A stretch of 64,000 bases of DNA from Brevibacillus brevis NBRC 100599 (lineage in GTDB: Bacteria > Bacillota > Bacilli > Brevibacillales > Brevibacillaceae). The translations under genes and the position numbers were made by a program. The stretch lies in NCBI RefSeq assembly GCF_000010165.1, contig NC_012491.1, positions 1,668,001-1,732,000 on the forward strand, written 5' to 3'. Below, in pieces: positions 45,337 to 53,984 of this stretch; positions within the stretch are counted from its first letter, which is position 1, and each line of letters starts with the position of its first letter. The notes beneath the pieces were generated by a model. That model saw only the letters and a list, made by a program, of their open reading frames with translations, did not search any database and was not told the origin of the DNA.

Positions 45337-46599
45337 TCACCACCTTTTATTTTGTGTCTGGTCGACGAATAATGCGCAGAGGAAGCCGCCAAACAGCCAG
45401 AAATAGAGGGCCACGAACGGCACCTCGAAAATGTTTTCCACGAGGTTATGCGTTGCTACCGCGATTAGTCCGCCCAGCAGTCCGAGAATCGCGAAAAAGT
45501 GCGGCGAGCCTTGGAGGTTGCGGATAAGTCCGGCGCCATACTTGAACATGGTGATCACGGAACCGATTAACAGGATGATCCCGATCAGACCGTATTCCGC
45601 CAAGCTTTTGAAGAAATAACTATCTGAATAAATCGTTCCGAAATGGCGCGTAGCAACTGCACCGCCGTGATGACCGAGACCGACGCCGAATAATGGCTCG
45701 ATGCGCATCTTGTCATAGGCTTCGCCCCAACGGCCAATACGTCCGCCTTGGCTGCTAGATTCGAAGTATTCAGGTGTAAACAGCGTGAAAATGCGGTCTT
45801 TTACTTTTCCGACAAGCGGAACTGAATCAGGAACGAAGAACAGGGCTACAACCCCGATAATTCCTGCGATCACCAGATATCCTGCTACTCGTTTGTTCCA
45901 GATGTAGAAGCAAACGAACACGGCAAAGGCAAGAGCGAACCAGGCACCGCGGGACCCGGTTAAGAGCAAAGCAAGCACGGTGGTCAGTGCAACAATGGCC
46001 CAAATCAATTTTTGCTTGAGAGTAGTAGCTGTCATGAACAGACCAGCGGCAATCGGTGTAACCAACGCCATATAGCTGCCCAATACGTTCGGGCTCGTTA
46101 CGAAGGAGAATGCACGCGTTGTAACTGCTTCCCCTTCCTGCACCCATGATTCAGGTGTTTTGACGCCCACGATGACTTGCAAGACACCATACAGTGCCGC
46201 TACGAAACCAACCAGCACAAGTACCTTCATGAACTTGTTCAGGTCTTCCATCGACTTCAGTAAATAGAAGCCCATGAAAAAGGCGAGGATGTACTGGTAG
46301 ACAGAGCGGAATCCTTCCACAGTCGCTTCCCAGTTCGCCATGTCTGTCACCATGATGGCAACACCCAGGACGAAAAAGGCTCCCAGCCAATGTTTGATTC
46401 CAGGCATCGTTCTGTTTGATTGCAAAAAGGCTCCAAACGTAAACAGCATCAGAACGATGAGCAGTGCTTCATCCCACAAAGAAGATATGACTAGAATCGG
46501 TAGAATCTGTCGCAAGACGTAATCAATTACTGGATAGGCCAACAGCAAATACAACCATGTAGTTGATTGGCTTCCCCACTTCAACACGGTTTCTCTCAT
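45337..46599 (-). CDS. O-antigen ligase/polymerase-like membrane protein (Wzy/WaaL family)
   Basis: A 420-residue integral membrane protein with about 12 spans. It carries the O-antigen ligase (PF04932-like) signature: LTGSRGAWFALAFAVFV, and the extracytoplasmic loop containing GRIGRWGEAYDKMRIEPLFGVGLG with the conserved Arg/His residues. Family members polymerise or ligate undecaprenyl-linked polysaccharide. First gene of a three-gene operon with the FG-GAP protein and the lipoprotein. AGGAGG lies 12 bases before the ATG. Confidence 0.87.
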   Translation of the reverse strand: MRETVLKWGSQSTTWLYLLLAYPVIDYVLRQILPILVISSLWDEALLIVLMLFTFGAFLQSNRTMPGIKHWLGAFFVLGVAIMVTDMANWEATVEGFRSVYQYILAFFMGFYLLKSMEDLNKFMKVLVLVGFVAALYGVLQVIVGVKTPESWVQEGEAVTTRAFSFVTSPNVLGSYMALVTPIAAGLFMTATTLKQKLIWAIVALTTVLALLLTGSRGAWFALAFAVFVCFYIWNKRVAGYLVIAGIIGVVALFFVPDSVPLVGKVKDRIFTLFTPEYFESSSQGGRIGRWGEAYDKMRIEPLFGVGLGHHGGAVATRHFGTIYSDSYFFKSLAEYGLIGIILLIGSVITMFKYGAGLIRNLQGSPHFFAILGLLGGLIAVATHNLVENIFEVPFVALYFWLFGGFLCALFVDQTQNKRW

Positions 46600-46639
46600 T
46601 TTTATTGTAGTCCTCCTACAGGTAGGGATTAACCTACCT

Positions 46640-46669
46640 ATTATAATGAATCTGGCAACCCGGTAGCAA
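46640..46669 (-). promoter_or_regulatory. Promoter of the ligase/FG-GAP/lipoprotein operon
   Basis: On the minus strand TTGCTA (46664-46669), an 18-base spacer and TATAAT (46640-46645). Just downstream, GGTAGG and CCTACC (46621-46638) form an inverted repeat between the start and the ribosome binding site. Confidence 0.6.
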
Positions 46670-46685
46670 GCCGGGGGGAAAGAGG

Positions 46686-46715
46686 TTGGTAGGAACGGTA
46701 GAAATAAGATATGAT
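46686..46715 (+). promoter_or_regulatory. Possible promoter of murJ
   Basis: TTGGTA (46686-46691), an 18-base spacer and TATGAT (46710-46715), divergent from the operon promoter. Confidence 0.4.
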
Positions 46716-46788
46716 AACTAGGTAGTTTGAGGGGTTAGAACCAAGCCTGGAACGTAGGGTTTCAAATAGGGATAGGAGAAAAGTGGAC

Positions 46789-48315
46789 ATGAGTTTGTTA
46801 AAAATTGCTTCCATGATTGTTGTGCTGACTCTCGTTGGAAGGCTTCTGGGCTTTTTTCGCAGTGTGTATGTATCCAACTTGTACGGTACTGGTATGGAGG
46901 CAGATGCGTTTAATATCGCGGCAACGATCCCGCTGACGCTGTTCTTGGTCATACCGGGAGCGGTCAATGCTGTACTGATTCCGACCATGCGCGGCATGAT
47001 GGAAAAAGGGGAGCGGACGACTGACCTCTATCAGAAGATGCTCACGATCATTTTAGGTATATTCGTTGCTCTGTCTGTCTTAGGAGTTGTCTTTTCTTAT
47101 CAGCTTGCTGCAATGTTTGGACTGACAGGTGAGAAGCTTGAACTCACGGCTAGCATGCTGCAATGGATGTGGCCATCAGCTATTTTCATCGGGTTAACAG
47201 GGCTGTGGTCGAGTATTTGTAATGCTCACCAACATTTCTTTACACCGACGCTCGGTACGGTAGCCAATGGTGCTTTGGTAATTGTCAGCATGTATGTGCT
47301 CGTTCCGATGTATGGACCCATTGGTTTGGCCATGGCTACGACAATCGGTTACTTGGCTGCACTGTTGCCGATTCTCCCGACTTTGCGCGGATTCGGTTAT
47401 CAGCAGCGCTTCTCCTTCGCTTGGCGTGAGGACGCTGCTCTCAAAGGCATGGGCGAGCGAGTCATTCCGATTTTAATTGGTGCAGTTGTTGCTCAGGCGA
47501 CTACCTTTTTGGAGCGAGGTTTCGCGGAAGGGCTTGGAACGGGTGTCGTTTCCGCTCTCGCCAATGCGAACCAGATCATGCAATTGCCTCTGGCTATTTT
47601 TGTCGGGGCGTTTACGTTGCCGTTATTCCCACTGTTGGCTAGTCATGTCAAGCGGGGGGAAATGACGGAGATGAAGCAAATCCTGCAAAAGGGACTTGCC
47701 TATCTCCTCATTTTGCTGCTGCCCGTGACTGTTGGACTTGCGTTATACGCAGAGCCGATCATCCGTCTAGCTTTTGAGCGCGGTGCGTTCGATGAGCATT
47801 CTGTCGCTTTAACAGCGTGGGCACTACCGTTTTACGGCGTGGGACTTTTCTTCTTAGCGTCGAGAGATCTGCTGACTCGCGCCTTTTATGCACTGGAAAA
47901 CACGAAGACACCCGTTATAATCGGGGCGATTGGGATCGGTGTGTATGCCCTAGCCAACTGGTTGCTCATTCCGCTGCTTGGTCATGGCGGAATTGCTCTC
48001 GCCAATGCGGTTTCAGCCATCAGTCAAGCGCTTCTGCTGTTTATTTTGCTGTGGAGGGCAATAGGTAGCCCTGTACGAGCGAATTTCCTCATGACTACGG
48101 GGAAAACCATTCTGGGCTGCGCAGTCATGGCTGGTGCTATTTTGTTCATCGATCCATGGTTATCCGTTTTGCCTGTCTGGTTGTACTTATCGCTGGGAAT
48201 TATGGGTGCAGCTCTTTTATATCTAGTTGTGCTCATTTTGGTTCGCGAGCCACTTGTGTCAGAGCTGCTGCAAAAAGTACGCAAGCGGTCTACTCCAGCG
48301 GGGGGGCGCTCGTAA
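46789..48315 (+). CDS. murJ: Lipid II flippase MurJ/MviN family
   Basis: A 508-residue member of the MOP flippase superfamily with about 14 spans, moving an undecaprenyl-linked precursor across the membrane. LVGRLLGFFRSVYVSNLYGTGMEADAFNIAATIP is the MurJ N-terminal signature with its conserved Arg residues (RLLGFFR), and NRE/D-type residues follow in FERGAF. ATG 46789 is taken because AGGAG lies 10 bases before it; GTG 46783 is only 4 bases from the site. The next gene is convergent and overlaps its end by 26 bases. Whether the cargo is lipid II or the cell wall polysaccharide lipid is undecided. Confidence 0.92.
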   Translation: MSLLKIASMIVVLTLVGRLLGFFRSVYVSNLYGTGMEADAFNIAATIPLTLFLVIPGAVNAVLIPTMRGMMEKGERTTDLYQKMLTIILGIFVALSVLGVVFSYQLAAMFGLTGEKLELTASMLQWMWPSAIFIGLTGLWSSICNAHQHFFTPTLGTVANGALVIVSMYVLVPMYGPIGLAMATTIGYLAALLPILPTLRGFGYQQRFSFAWREDAALKGMGERVIPILIGAVVAQATTFLERGFAEGLGTGVVSALANANQIMQLPLAIFVGAFTLPLFPLLASHVKRGEMTEMKQILQKGLAYLLILLLPVTVGLALYAEPIIRLAFERGAFDEHSVALTAWALPFYGVGLFFLASRDLLTRAFYALENTKTPVIIGAIGIGVYALANWLLIPLLGHGGIALANAVSAISQALLLFILLWRAIGSPVRANFLMTTGKTILGCAVMAGAILFIDPWLSVLPVWLYLSLGIMGAALLYLVVLILVREPLVSELLQKVRKRSTPAGGRS

Positions 48316-49666
48316 GCGAGAATTCCCGGATGGCATAACGAGTCTTACCTGAGCTAGCTGGGGGAATGGTCTCCACATAAGAAACGTGGATACTCACTTG
48401 ACCTAACGCCGCGCGAATTCCTGCCAAAAGCTTGGCTTCATCGGCAGGCAAAAAACGTTCGGGCTCCTTCACCAGTCGCAGGCTCAGTCGCTCCGGTTCA
48501 TGCTGGACGATCTGGAAGGTGCGAAAGCTGTCCATATTGCGAACAATGTGATTAAAATAATGTCCGTGTACATACTGTCCGTTTCGTGATAGGAACATGT
48601 CGTCTTCTCTGCCGTCGATCGAAGCAAGAAGTGGAAAAGGGAGATTGCATGAGCAGGCTGAATCAGAAAGAGCGACGACATCTCCTATTTGGTAGCGCAG
48701 GCGAGGCATGACGGTATTGTGCAGGTCAGTGACAAGCAGTGCTCCTGGGTGCCCATTGTTGAGGGGAATATGCGTAATTGGATCGACTACCTCCAAATAA
48801 CAGTTCCCGGAAAAGGCATGCATGCTCCCTGCTTTACATTGATAGGCGATCATTCCGCCGTCACGAGCGCCGTATTCATTCACAACAGGCGCATCAAAAG
48901 CTTGGGTAATCGCTTGCCGTTGTTGCTCGTGCAGGCTTTCTGCTGTAGAGACCACGGCTTTAAGCGGGATTCCAAGTCCCATGCCGCGTCGTAGCATCAT
49001 CATGGCGAGGGTATGCAGCGCGGAGGCGTACCCGTATAAATAGGCTGGACGGAATTCCCGGATGAGGCGCAGGTTTGCTTCCAAATGTCTTTCGTCCAAT
49101 TCATAGGCAGAAATCATCAGGCGGTTTTTCAACCAGCGTTCCTTCCAGCGGTAGCGGCGAGCTTGCTGGGCGTTTAATTCGAGTGGAGAGCCCCAAATCA
49201 TCACACATGGGTCACCAAAGCGAATACCGTACCAGGATAGCCCAAACCACCGTGCAGCTTCATATCGCTCGACAGTTGGACGATCGAGGTAAAAATGGGT
49301 AGGTTCACCCGTGGATCCTCCCGTTCGATTGCCAATGAGCCTGCTTGTTTGTCGGCCCTGGCTCAAATATTGATCAGCGTTTTGCCGAAAGTGTGTTTTG
49401 GTCAGAACAGGAATCCGCTGCAAAAAACGTTCAGGCATCTCGCGCATGTTACTCCAATCTGGGGCGAAGGCAGTGTAAGCTGGAACATTTTGTATCGCAT
49501 GATCGAGTAGTTTCACCAGCTTTTCTCGCTGCTGCACGGCAAGCGCTTCGGCAGGTAGACGCTGTGTTGCTTGCAATTCTTTCATGTAAGGACGGATGCG
49601 ATTTCCTTTCAAAGCCTCCATTAGCGGCCACTGTACATGGCGGATCAAAAATCCGGTTGTGGGCAT
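48290..49666 (-). CDS. CapK/PaaK-like adenylate-forming enzyme
   Basis: A 458-residue protein of the phenylacetate-CoA ligase-like group (CapK/coenzyme F390 synthetase). The ATP-binding loop is GNRTGGSTGEPT, with the NEYGARDGGMIAYQC and LRYQIGDVVALSD motifs later. In capsule clusters CapK-like proteins are thought to activate acyl or amino acid groups for attachment to polysaccharide; the actual substrate is unknown. Two cysteines (CSCN) occur in the C-terminal third. The 3' end overlaps the murJ end by 26 bases, an antisense arrangement. AGGAGGGG precedes the ATG. Confidence 0.85.
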   Translation of the reverse strand: MPTTGFLIRHVQWPLMEALKGNRIRPYMKELQATQRLPAEALAVQQREKLVKLLDHAIQNVPAYTAFAPDWSNMREMPERFLQRIPVLTKTHFRQNADQYLSQGRQTSRLIGNRTGGSTGEPTHFYLDRPTVERYEAARWFGLSWYGIRFGDPCVMIWGSPLELNAQQARRYRWKERWLKNRLMISAYELDERHLEANLRLIREFRPAYLYGYASALHTLAMMMLRRGMGLGIPLKAVVSTAESLHEQQRQAITQAFDAPVVNEYGARDGGMIAYQCKAGSMHAFSGNCYLEVVDPITHIPLNNGHPGALLVTDLHNTVMPRLRYQIGDVVALSDSACSCNLPFPLLASIDGREDDMFLSRNGQYVHGHYFNHIVRNMDSFRTFQIVQHEPERLSLRLVKEPERFLPADEAKLLAGIRAALGQVSIHVSYVETIPPASSGKTRYAIREFSLTSAPPLE

Positions 49667-49870
49667 AATATCCCCTCCTACTCATAGATCACACAGGCAG
49701 ATGATTAAAAAAAATCAATGGAATCTGTTTTTCACCAGTATTCCTGCGAAATTCCATCGATATACCTGTTTGCTGGAAGAGGGAAATGATAGTAGGATAG
49801 AGAGTGGGTTCATGTCGATTGGTGCTGCCCCACGGGTATCCAGTCAAAGAGACGAATAAAGGAGTTACCC

Positions 49871-51523
49871 ATGTTGAAAAAAAGTCATTTTCTCGCGGGA
49901 GCGTTGATCTTAGCCATAGCGGGGATTTTGTCAAAAGTTATCGGGATGTTCTATCGAATTCCCCTTCAAGAGATAGTTGGCGACAGAGGTCTCGGACTCT
50001 ATCAGGAAGTATATCCTCTCTACCTGACCTTTCTCATATTGGCGACAGCAGGTGTGCCAGTAGCGTTGTCGAGAGTGATTGCAGAGGCATTGGCTGAAGG
50101 AAAACAAGGCTCTATTGGACAAATTTTGGCCCGTAGCATGGTCATGATGGGCGCCATCGGACTTGTCTTGTTTGGGCTCCTGTACGCCAGCTCTCCACTC
50201 ATCGCAAAGCTCATGGGAAATCCGCATTTGATTGAGCCGATCCGAGCGATTTCCATGTCGCTGCTGTTCGTTCCCTTGATTGCGGTTATTCGCGGCTTTT
50301 TCTACGGCCATCAAAAAATGTTGTTTGTCGGGCTCTCGCAAATCGTAGAGCAGACGTTGCGTGTCGTATTTATTTTGGTAGCTTCCCTGTATCTCGTGTC
50401 ACTCGGTGAAGATACGGATACCGTGATTACCGGAGTCAACTTCGGTACGATGATCAGTACGTTTTTAAGTCTCGGGTTTCTAGCGTTACTCATGTGGCTC
50501 CACAATCGGAAAAATTCCGTATTTGGCGGGGCTGAGTGGCGGAGCCTTACTTGGTGGTATGATCGTGCCTTCTTCGCCTCGATGTGGCGAATTGCCTGGC
50601 CGATTTGTATCAGCGCCTTAGTTATCCCGATTTTTAGCTTGACGGATTCCTTTCTGGCGATTAACATCTTCCGCTACATATGGAATGTGGACGGCTTGAC
50701 GGCGGATACGTGGTTTGGCATTTACAGCAGGGGAGGACCACTTCTGCAAATGGCAAGCTTGTTCGGATCATCGATTGCTCTCTCGATCGTTCCTGCCATT
50801 GCCGAAGCGATCAGACAAAAGGATCAGGAACGGATTACGACCTTGACCAAGCTCTCCCTGCGTTTTGCTTGGCTAATCGGTCTACCTGCTGGTCTGGGAC
50901 TGACAGCTGTAGCTGAAGGGGCGAATCTGGCGTTGTATGGTGATATGGAAGGCACGCGTGCCATGGCGATTTTAGGCATCACGGCGATCCCGCTTTCTTT
51001 GTTGCTGGCTACAAATGGTATTTTGCAAGGGATCGGCAAAGAAAAAATCCCTGCACGACATCTGCTGTATGGGGTTATTGTGAAGGTACTGGCGACACTC
51101 GTGTTTACCTCGATGTTCGGTATGGACGGCTTGTCCCTGTCTTGGCTGGTTGCGACTGCATTTGTCTGCGTACTGAATATGCGAGTCATCAACCGTTACG
51201 TATCGATTCCGATTAACTGGCGCTTCGATACCATTTATCCGTTACTGGTGGCTAACCTCATGCTGATTCTGGCTTGGGGAGCGACAGAGGCAGTTGATTT
51301 CCTGTTCAGGGGAAGAGAACCAGTACGCATGTTGGGAGCGATAGAGACCGTCGCTGGAGTCGGTGTAGGACTCATTGTGTACTTGGGACTGCTCATCCTC
51401 ATTCCGCTCATTGAGGACAAGGAGTTGGATTGGCTGCCTGGCGGAAACAAGCTGCGCACCTTTATCCAATTCATTCGGAGGAAACAAGCTTCTTCATTAA
51501 AGTCCAATACGAATAACGATTAA
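49871..51523 (+). CDS. Polysaccharide flippase, SpoVB/YtgP type (MOP superfamily)
   Basis: A 550-residue membrane protein with about 14 spans. GILSKVIGMFYRIPLQEIVGDRGLGLYQEVYPLYLTFLILATAGVPVALSRV is the SpoVB/YtgP signature. It is longer than murJ and has a charged C-terminal tail. The family includes peptidoglycan-precursor and teichoic/polysaccharide lipid flippases and the sporulation protein SpoVB. It is a second flippase within 5 kb of murJ. A GGAG site lies 7-8 bases before the ATG. Confidence 0.88.
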   Translation: MLKKSHFLAGALILAIAGILSKVIGMFYRIPLQEIVGDRGLGLYQEVYPLYLTFLILATAGVPVALSRVIAEALAEGKQGSIGQILARSMVMMGAIGLVLFGLLYASSPLIAKLMGNPHLIEPIRAISMSLLFVPLIAVIRGFFYGHQKMLFVGLSQIVEQTLRVVFILVASLYLVSLGEDTDTVITGVNFGTMISTFLSLGFLALLMWLHNRKNSVFGGAEWRSLTWWYDRAFFASMWRIAWPICISALVIPIFSLTDSFLAINIFRYIWNVDGLTADTWFGIYSRGGPLLQMASLFGSSIALSIVPAIAEAIRQKDQERITTLTKLSLRFAWLIGLPAGLGLTAVAEGANLALYGDMEGTRAMAILGITAIPLSLLLATNGILQGIGKEKIPARHLLYGVIVKVLATLVFTSMFGMDGLSLSWLVATAFVCVLNMRVINRYVSIPINWRFDTIYPLLVANLMLILAWGATEAVDFLFRGREPVRMLGAIETVAGVGVGLIVYLGLLILIPLIEDKELDWLPGGNKLRTFIQFIRRKQASSLKSNTNND

Positions 51524-51530
51524 ACCAATC

Positions 51531-51571
51531 ATAAAACCCCTTTCTCCACAAACGGAGGAAGGGGTTTTATG
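51531..51571. terminator. Bidirectional terminator between the flippase and the methyltransferase
   Basis: AAAACCCCTTTCTCC pairs with GGAGGAAGGGGTTTT (one bulge), with TTTTAT on the plus side and TTTTATG on the minus side. Confidence 0.9.
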
Positions 51572-51580
51572 TGGTCCTTT

Positions 51581-52432
51581 TTATTTCGCTTTTTGATAAA
51601 CACAGACGACCATTTTTACGAAAAATTCACGGGTAGCGGGCAATTTTGCCAAGGTCTGCAACTGATTGCGCAACGGAATCTCTCGCTGGTAAACCGCAGG
51701 CTGCACCACGCCTTGTTGAATTTTTCGAAATCGCTTGATCGTCATGCGATTGATGTACGAGATCGTATCTCTGCCATCAGGAAGCTTGTCGAAGCGAAAA
51801 GCAATCCGGTCAGAACCGTCTGGCAAGTCGCGGACTAGCTGTTTATAGGCGTCAATCAAGGCTTGCTCCGAGAAGAGAGCATGCACCCAAGGAATGCCGA
51901 TCGCATCTGACAAATGAGCACCGTATGGATGATAATACGGCGGAAAATTGATGTAGAGATGCCCGCCAGGCTTCAAGACCCGAAAGCATTCCTCCAGCGT
52001 TTTTTCCGGTTCGCCTACGTGCTCCATCGCGTCATTCATGATGATCGTATCGAACGTGTTGTCCGGGAAGTCCATTCTCGCGGCATCACCAGTCATGAAG
52101 GAGACGAGATGATCCAGTCCTTTTTTCTTCGCGAATTCATTTCCTTCGTCCGCGTAGTGGGGGACGATGTCGATGCCGATCATTTTTTTCGGTTCAAAGG
52201 TGGCGTAATAACAGGTTTTTCCACCGCCGCCACAGCCGATGTCCAAAACCGTTTTGTCACGGAACATTTGCTCCTGTGAATGGAAGGGGAGGAAAAACTG
52301 AATCGTTTGATCCCCTTTTTGAAATTGCCATTCTGTATAGCTCATTTCCCCGTTGTTTGCCAGATTAAATGGGTGAACGGGGAGAGGAAATAATCGATTT
52401 AAACGAAGTAACACTTGTGAAGAAAAGGACAT
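51581..52432 (-). CDS. Class I SAM-dependent methyltransferase
   Basis: A 283-residue methyltransferase with motif I VLDIGCGGGGKTCYYA and the motif IV region IIMNDAMEHVGEPEKTLEECFRVLKPGG. The type-11 fold is clear, the acceptor is not. It follows csaB by 24 bases on the same strand with AAAGGAGG upstream, so it is probably made with the pyruvyl transferase and may methylate a sugar of the same polymer (inference). Confidence 0.88.
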   Translation of the reverse strand: MSFSSQVLLRLNRLFPLPVHPFNLANNGEMSYTEWQFQKGDQTIQFFLPFHSQEQMFRDKTVLDIGCGGGGKTCYYATFEPKKMIGIDIVPHYADEGNEFAKKKGLDHLVSFMTGDAARMDFPDNTFDTIIMNDAMEHVGEPEKTLEECFRVLKPGGHLYINFPPYYHPYGAHLSDAIGIPWVHALFSEQALIDAYKQLVRDLPDGSDRIAFRFDKLPDGRDTISYINRMTIKRFRKIQQGVVQPAVYQREIPLRNQLQTLAKLPATREFFVKMVVCVYQKAK

Positions 52433-52456
52433 GATGTCCTCCTTTCCAGGTCAGCC

Positions 52457-53554
52457 TTATTTGCGCAGCGCCTGCAAAACAAGTTCACTGCTTTTGGAAG
52501 CTTCGATCGCTAACAGATGGGAATGCTTCGTTACCACATCAATTTCGTGTTCGAGGTTGTCCAGTTTTTCAGCGAGCAAGGTCAAAAGTGTAGTTTCATC
52601 GAGTTCAGTAATATGACCAGCATTGGGCATTCCAGCGCGTTCAACGAATCGATCGATTTTCGGATCGTAGGAGATACCGATAAAAGGGATTCGCAGCATG
52701 CACGCAAGAATAAGTGAATGAAGCCGCATTCCAACGACGTAGTTGCATTGCTTCAGTACCGACATAATGTCATGAAAAGTCACGGGTGCATCGAGAAGAC
52801 GTGCTCCTGGTTGGCTCATCTGGTCCATGATTTCCTGAGACGGTGCCAAATCACTAGGGACATGCATCGGCAGGAAGAGAACATTCCATCCGCGCATGAT
52901 AAACCAATCTGCTGCCCTGGCTATCTTCTGTTTGAATTGTTGTTCCTGCTTCCAGTCCCGGACGGAGATGGCGACCAAAGGCTTGGAAGGATCATCAAAC
53001 ATACCATGGAGCAGCTCTTTTCCCCGTTGATCTGCAATATCGTCAGGGGATATCGTCAGAGCAGGGTCAGCTGTTATATAGATAGGGGCTTTTTTTACGC
53101 CGCAGGCTTTGAAGTCCTCCCCTGATTCGTAGTCGCGAACCGTGATGATGTTGACGTGATTCACCACGCGTTTAATCATCGTGCGACTGAGCGATTTAAG
53201 GATGGGTCCAAACCCTTGCGCGTAAAAGACCACGGGTTTACCTAAAAGCTTGGCAATGGTGACGATGCCCAAATAGTAGAGGACACTGCGCGGACTGGTT
53301 ACATCCTGCATCAGTGTACCGCCGCCCATCACCAGCATGTCACTTCGCGAAAGCTCGCGGACGATGGTTCCAAAGCTCCAGCGGTTATAGGCTTCAATCC
53401 CGAACAGTTCTGCAGTCCGATCAGGCTGATTGGACAAGACGGCGAGAGAGATATTTGGTTGTTCCCGCTTAAGTGAGCTGATGATGCCGTACAGGACCAC
53501 ATCGTCTCCGGCATTATTAAAGCCGTAGTACCCGGAGATGAGAATTCGCGACAT
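52457..53554 (-). CDS. csaB: Polysaccharide pyruvyl transferase CsaB
   Basis: Adds a ketal-linked pyruvate to the secondary cell wall polysaccharide, which SLH domains of S-layer proteins recognise. The 365-residue protein shows the CsaB pattern: GYYGFNNAGDDVVLYGII at the N-terminus, VMGGGTLMQDV, FYAQGFGPI and the C-terminal GMRLHSLILACMLRIPFIGISYDPKI motif. The presence of csaB predicts SLH-type surface proteins in this organism, consistent with Brevibacillus S-layers. The next gene is a methyltransferase in the same direction. Confidence 0.93.
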   Translation of the reverse strand: MSRILISGYYGFNNAGDDVVLYGIISSLKREQPNISLAVLSNQPDRTAELFGIEAYNRWSFGTIVRELSRSDMLVMGGGTLMQDVTSPRSVLYYLGIVTIAKLLGKPVVFYAQGFGPILKSLSRTMIKRVVNHVNIITVRDYESGEDFKACGVKKAPIYITADPALTISPDDIADQRGKELLHGMFDDPSKPLVAISVRDWKQEQQFKQKIARAADWFIMRGWNVLFLPMHVPSDLAPSQEIMDQMSQPGARLLDAPVTFHDIMSVLKQCNYVVGMRLHSLILACMLRIPFIGISYDPKIDRFVERAGMPNAGHITELDETTLLTLLAEKLDNLEHEIDVVTKHSHLLAIEASKSSELVLQALRK

Positions 53555-53724
53555 GGAGTGAACCTTCTTTCTATATCAAACGTACAGGAAAAATACATTC
53601 TCAAGTATAATCGAGTAAACAAGGGGAAGTAAAGCAACCACAGTAGAAAACTTCCCGCTCCAATTGTTTGGACAGATACAGTGGGTGCAGCACGGTTCGT
53701 AGGGTATAATGATGTTGTTCCGAC

Positions 53725-53844
53725 TTACGAGAACATATAGAGGAAACCCATACCGAACATGCCGATGCCAAGAACGATGAGGGCAATCATGACGATAAAA
53801 AGTCCCTTGTTTTTGCGGCGACGGTAAAAAAATTCGTCAAACAT
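53725..53844 (-). CDS. 39-residue single-span microprotein
   Basis: A frame from ATG 53844, with GGGAGG 6 bases upstream, to TAA 53725. It has a short basic cytosolic N-terminus (MFDEFFYRRRKNKG) and one span (FIVMIALIVLGIGMFGMGFLYMF). Positive-inside topology is clear. The larger in-frame extension to 53940 lacks a site and is rejected. It lies divergent to the PrmA-like gene, upstream of csaB. Role unknown. Confidence 0.6.
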   Translation of the reverse strand: MFDEFFYRRRKNKGLFIVMIALIVLGIGMFGMGFLYMFS

Positions 53845-53984
53845 GGTAAGCCTCCCTGCGGTTGTGATAGTCCATTCTACTATCATACCATGTTCTCTAT
53901 CATCCTTGCCATCTACATATGAGTGAATAGATGTCCGCAAGAATAGGGGCGACTAACAGCAAAAGGGAAGGAGCATTTTTCATC

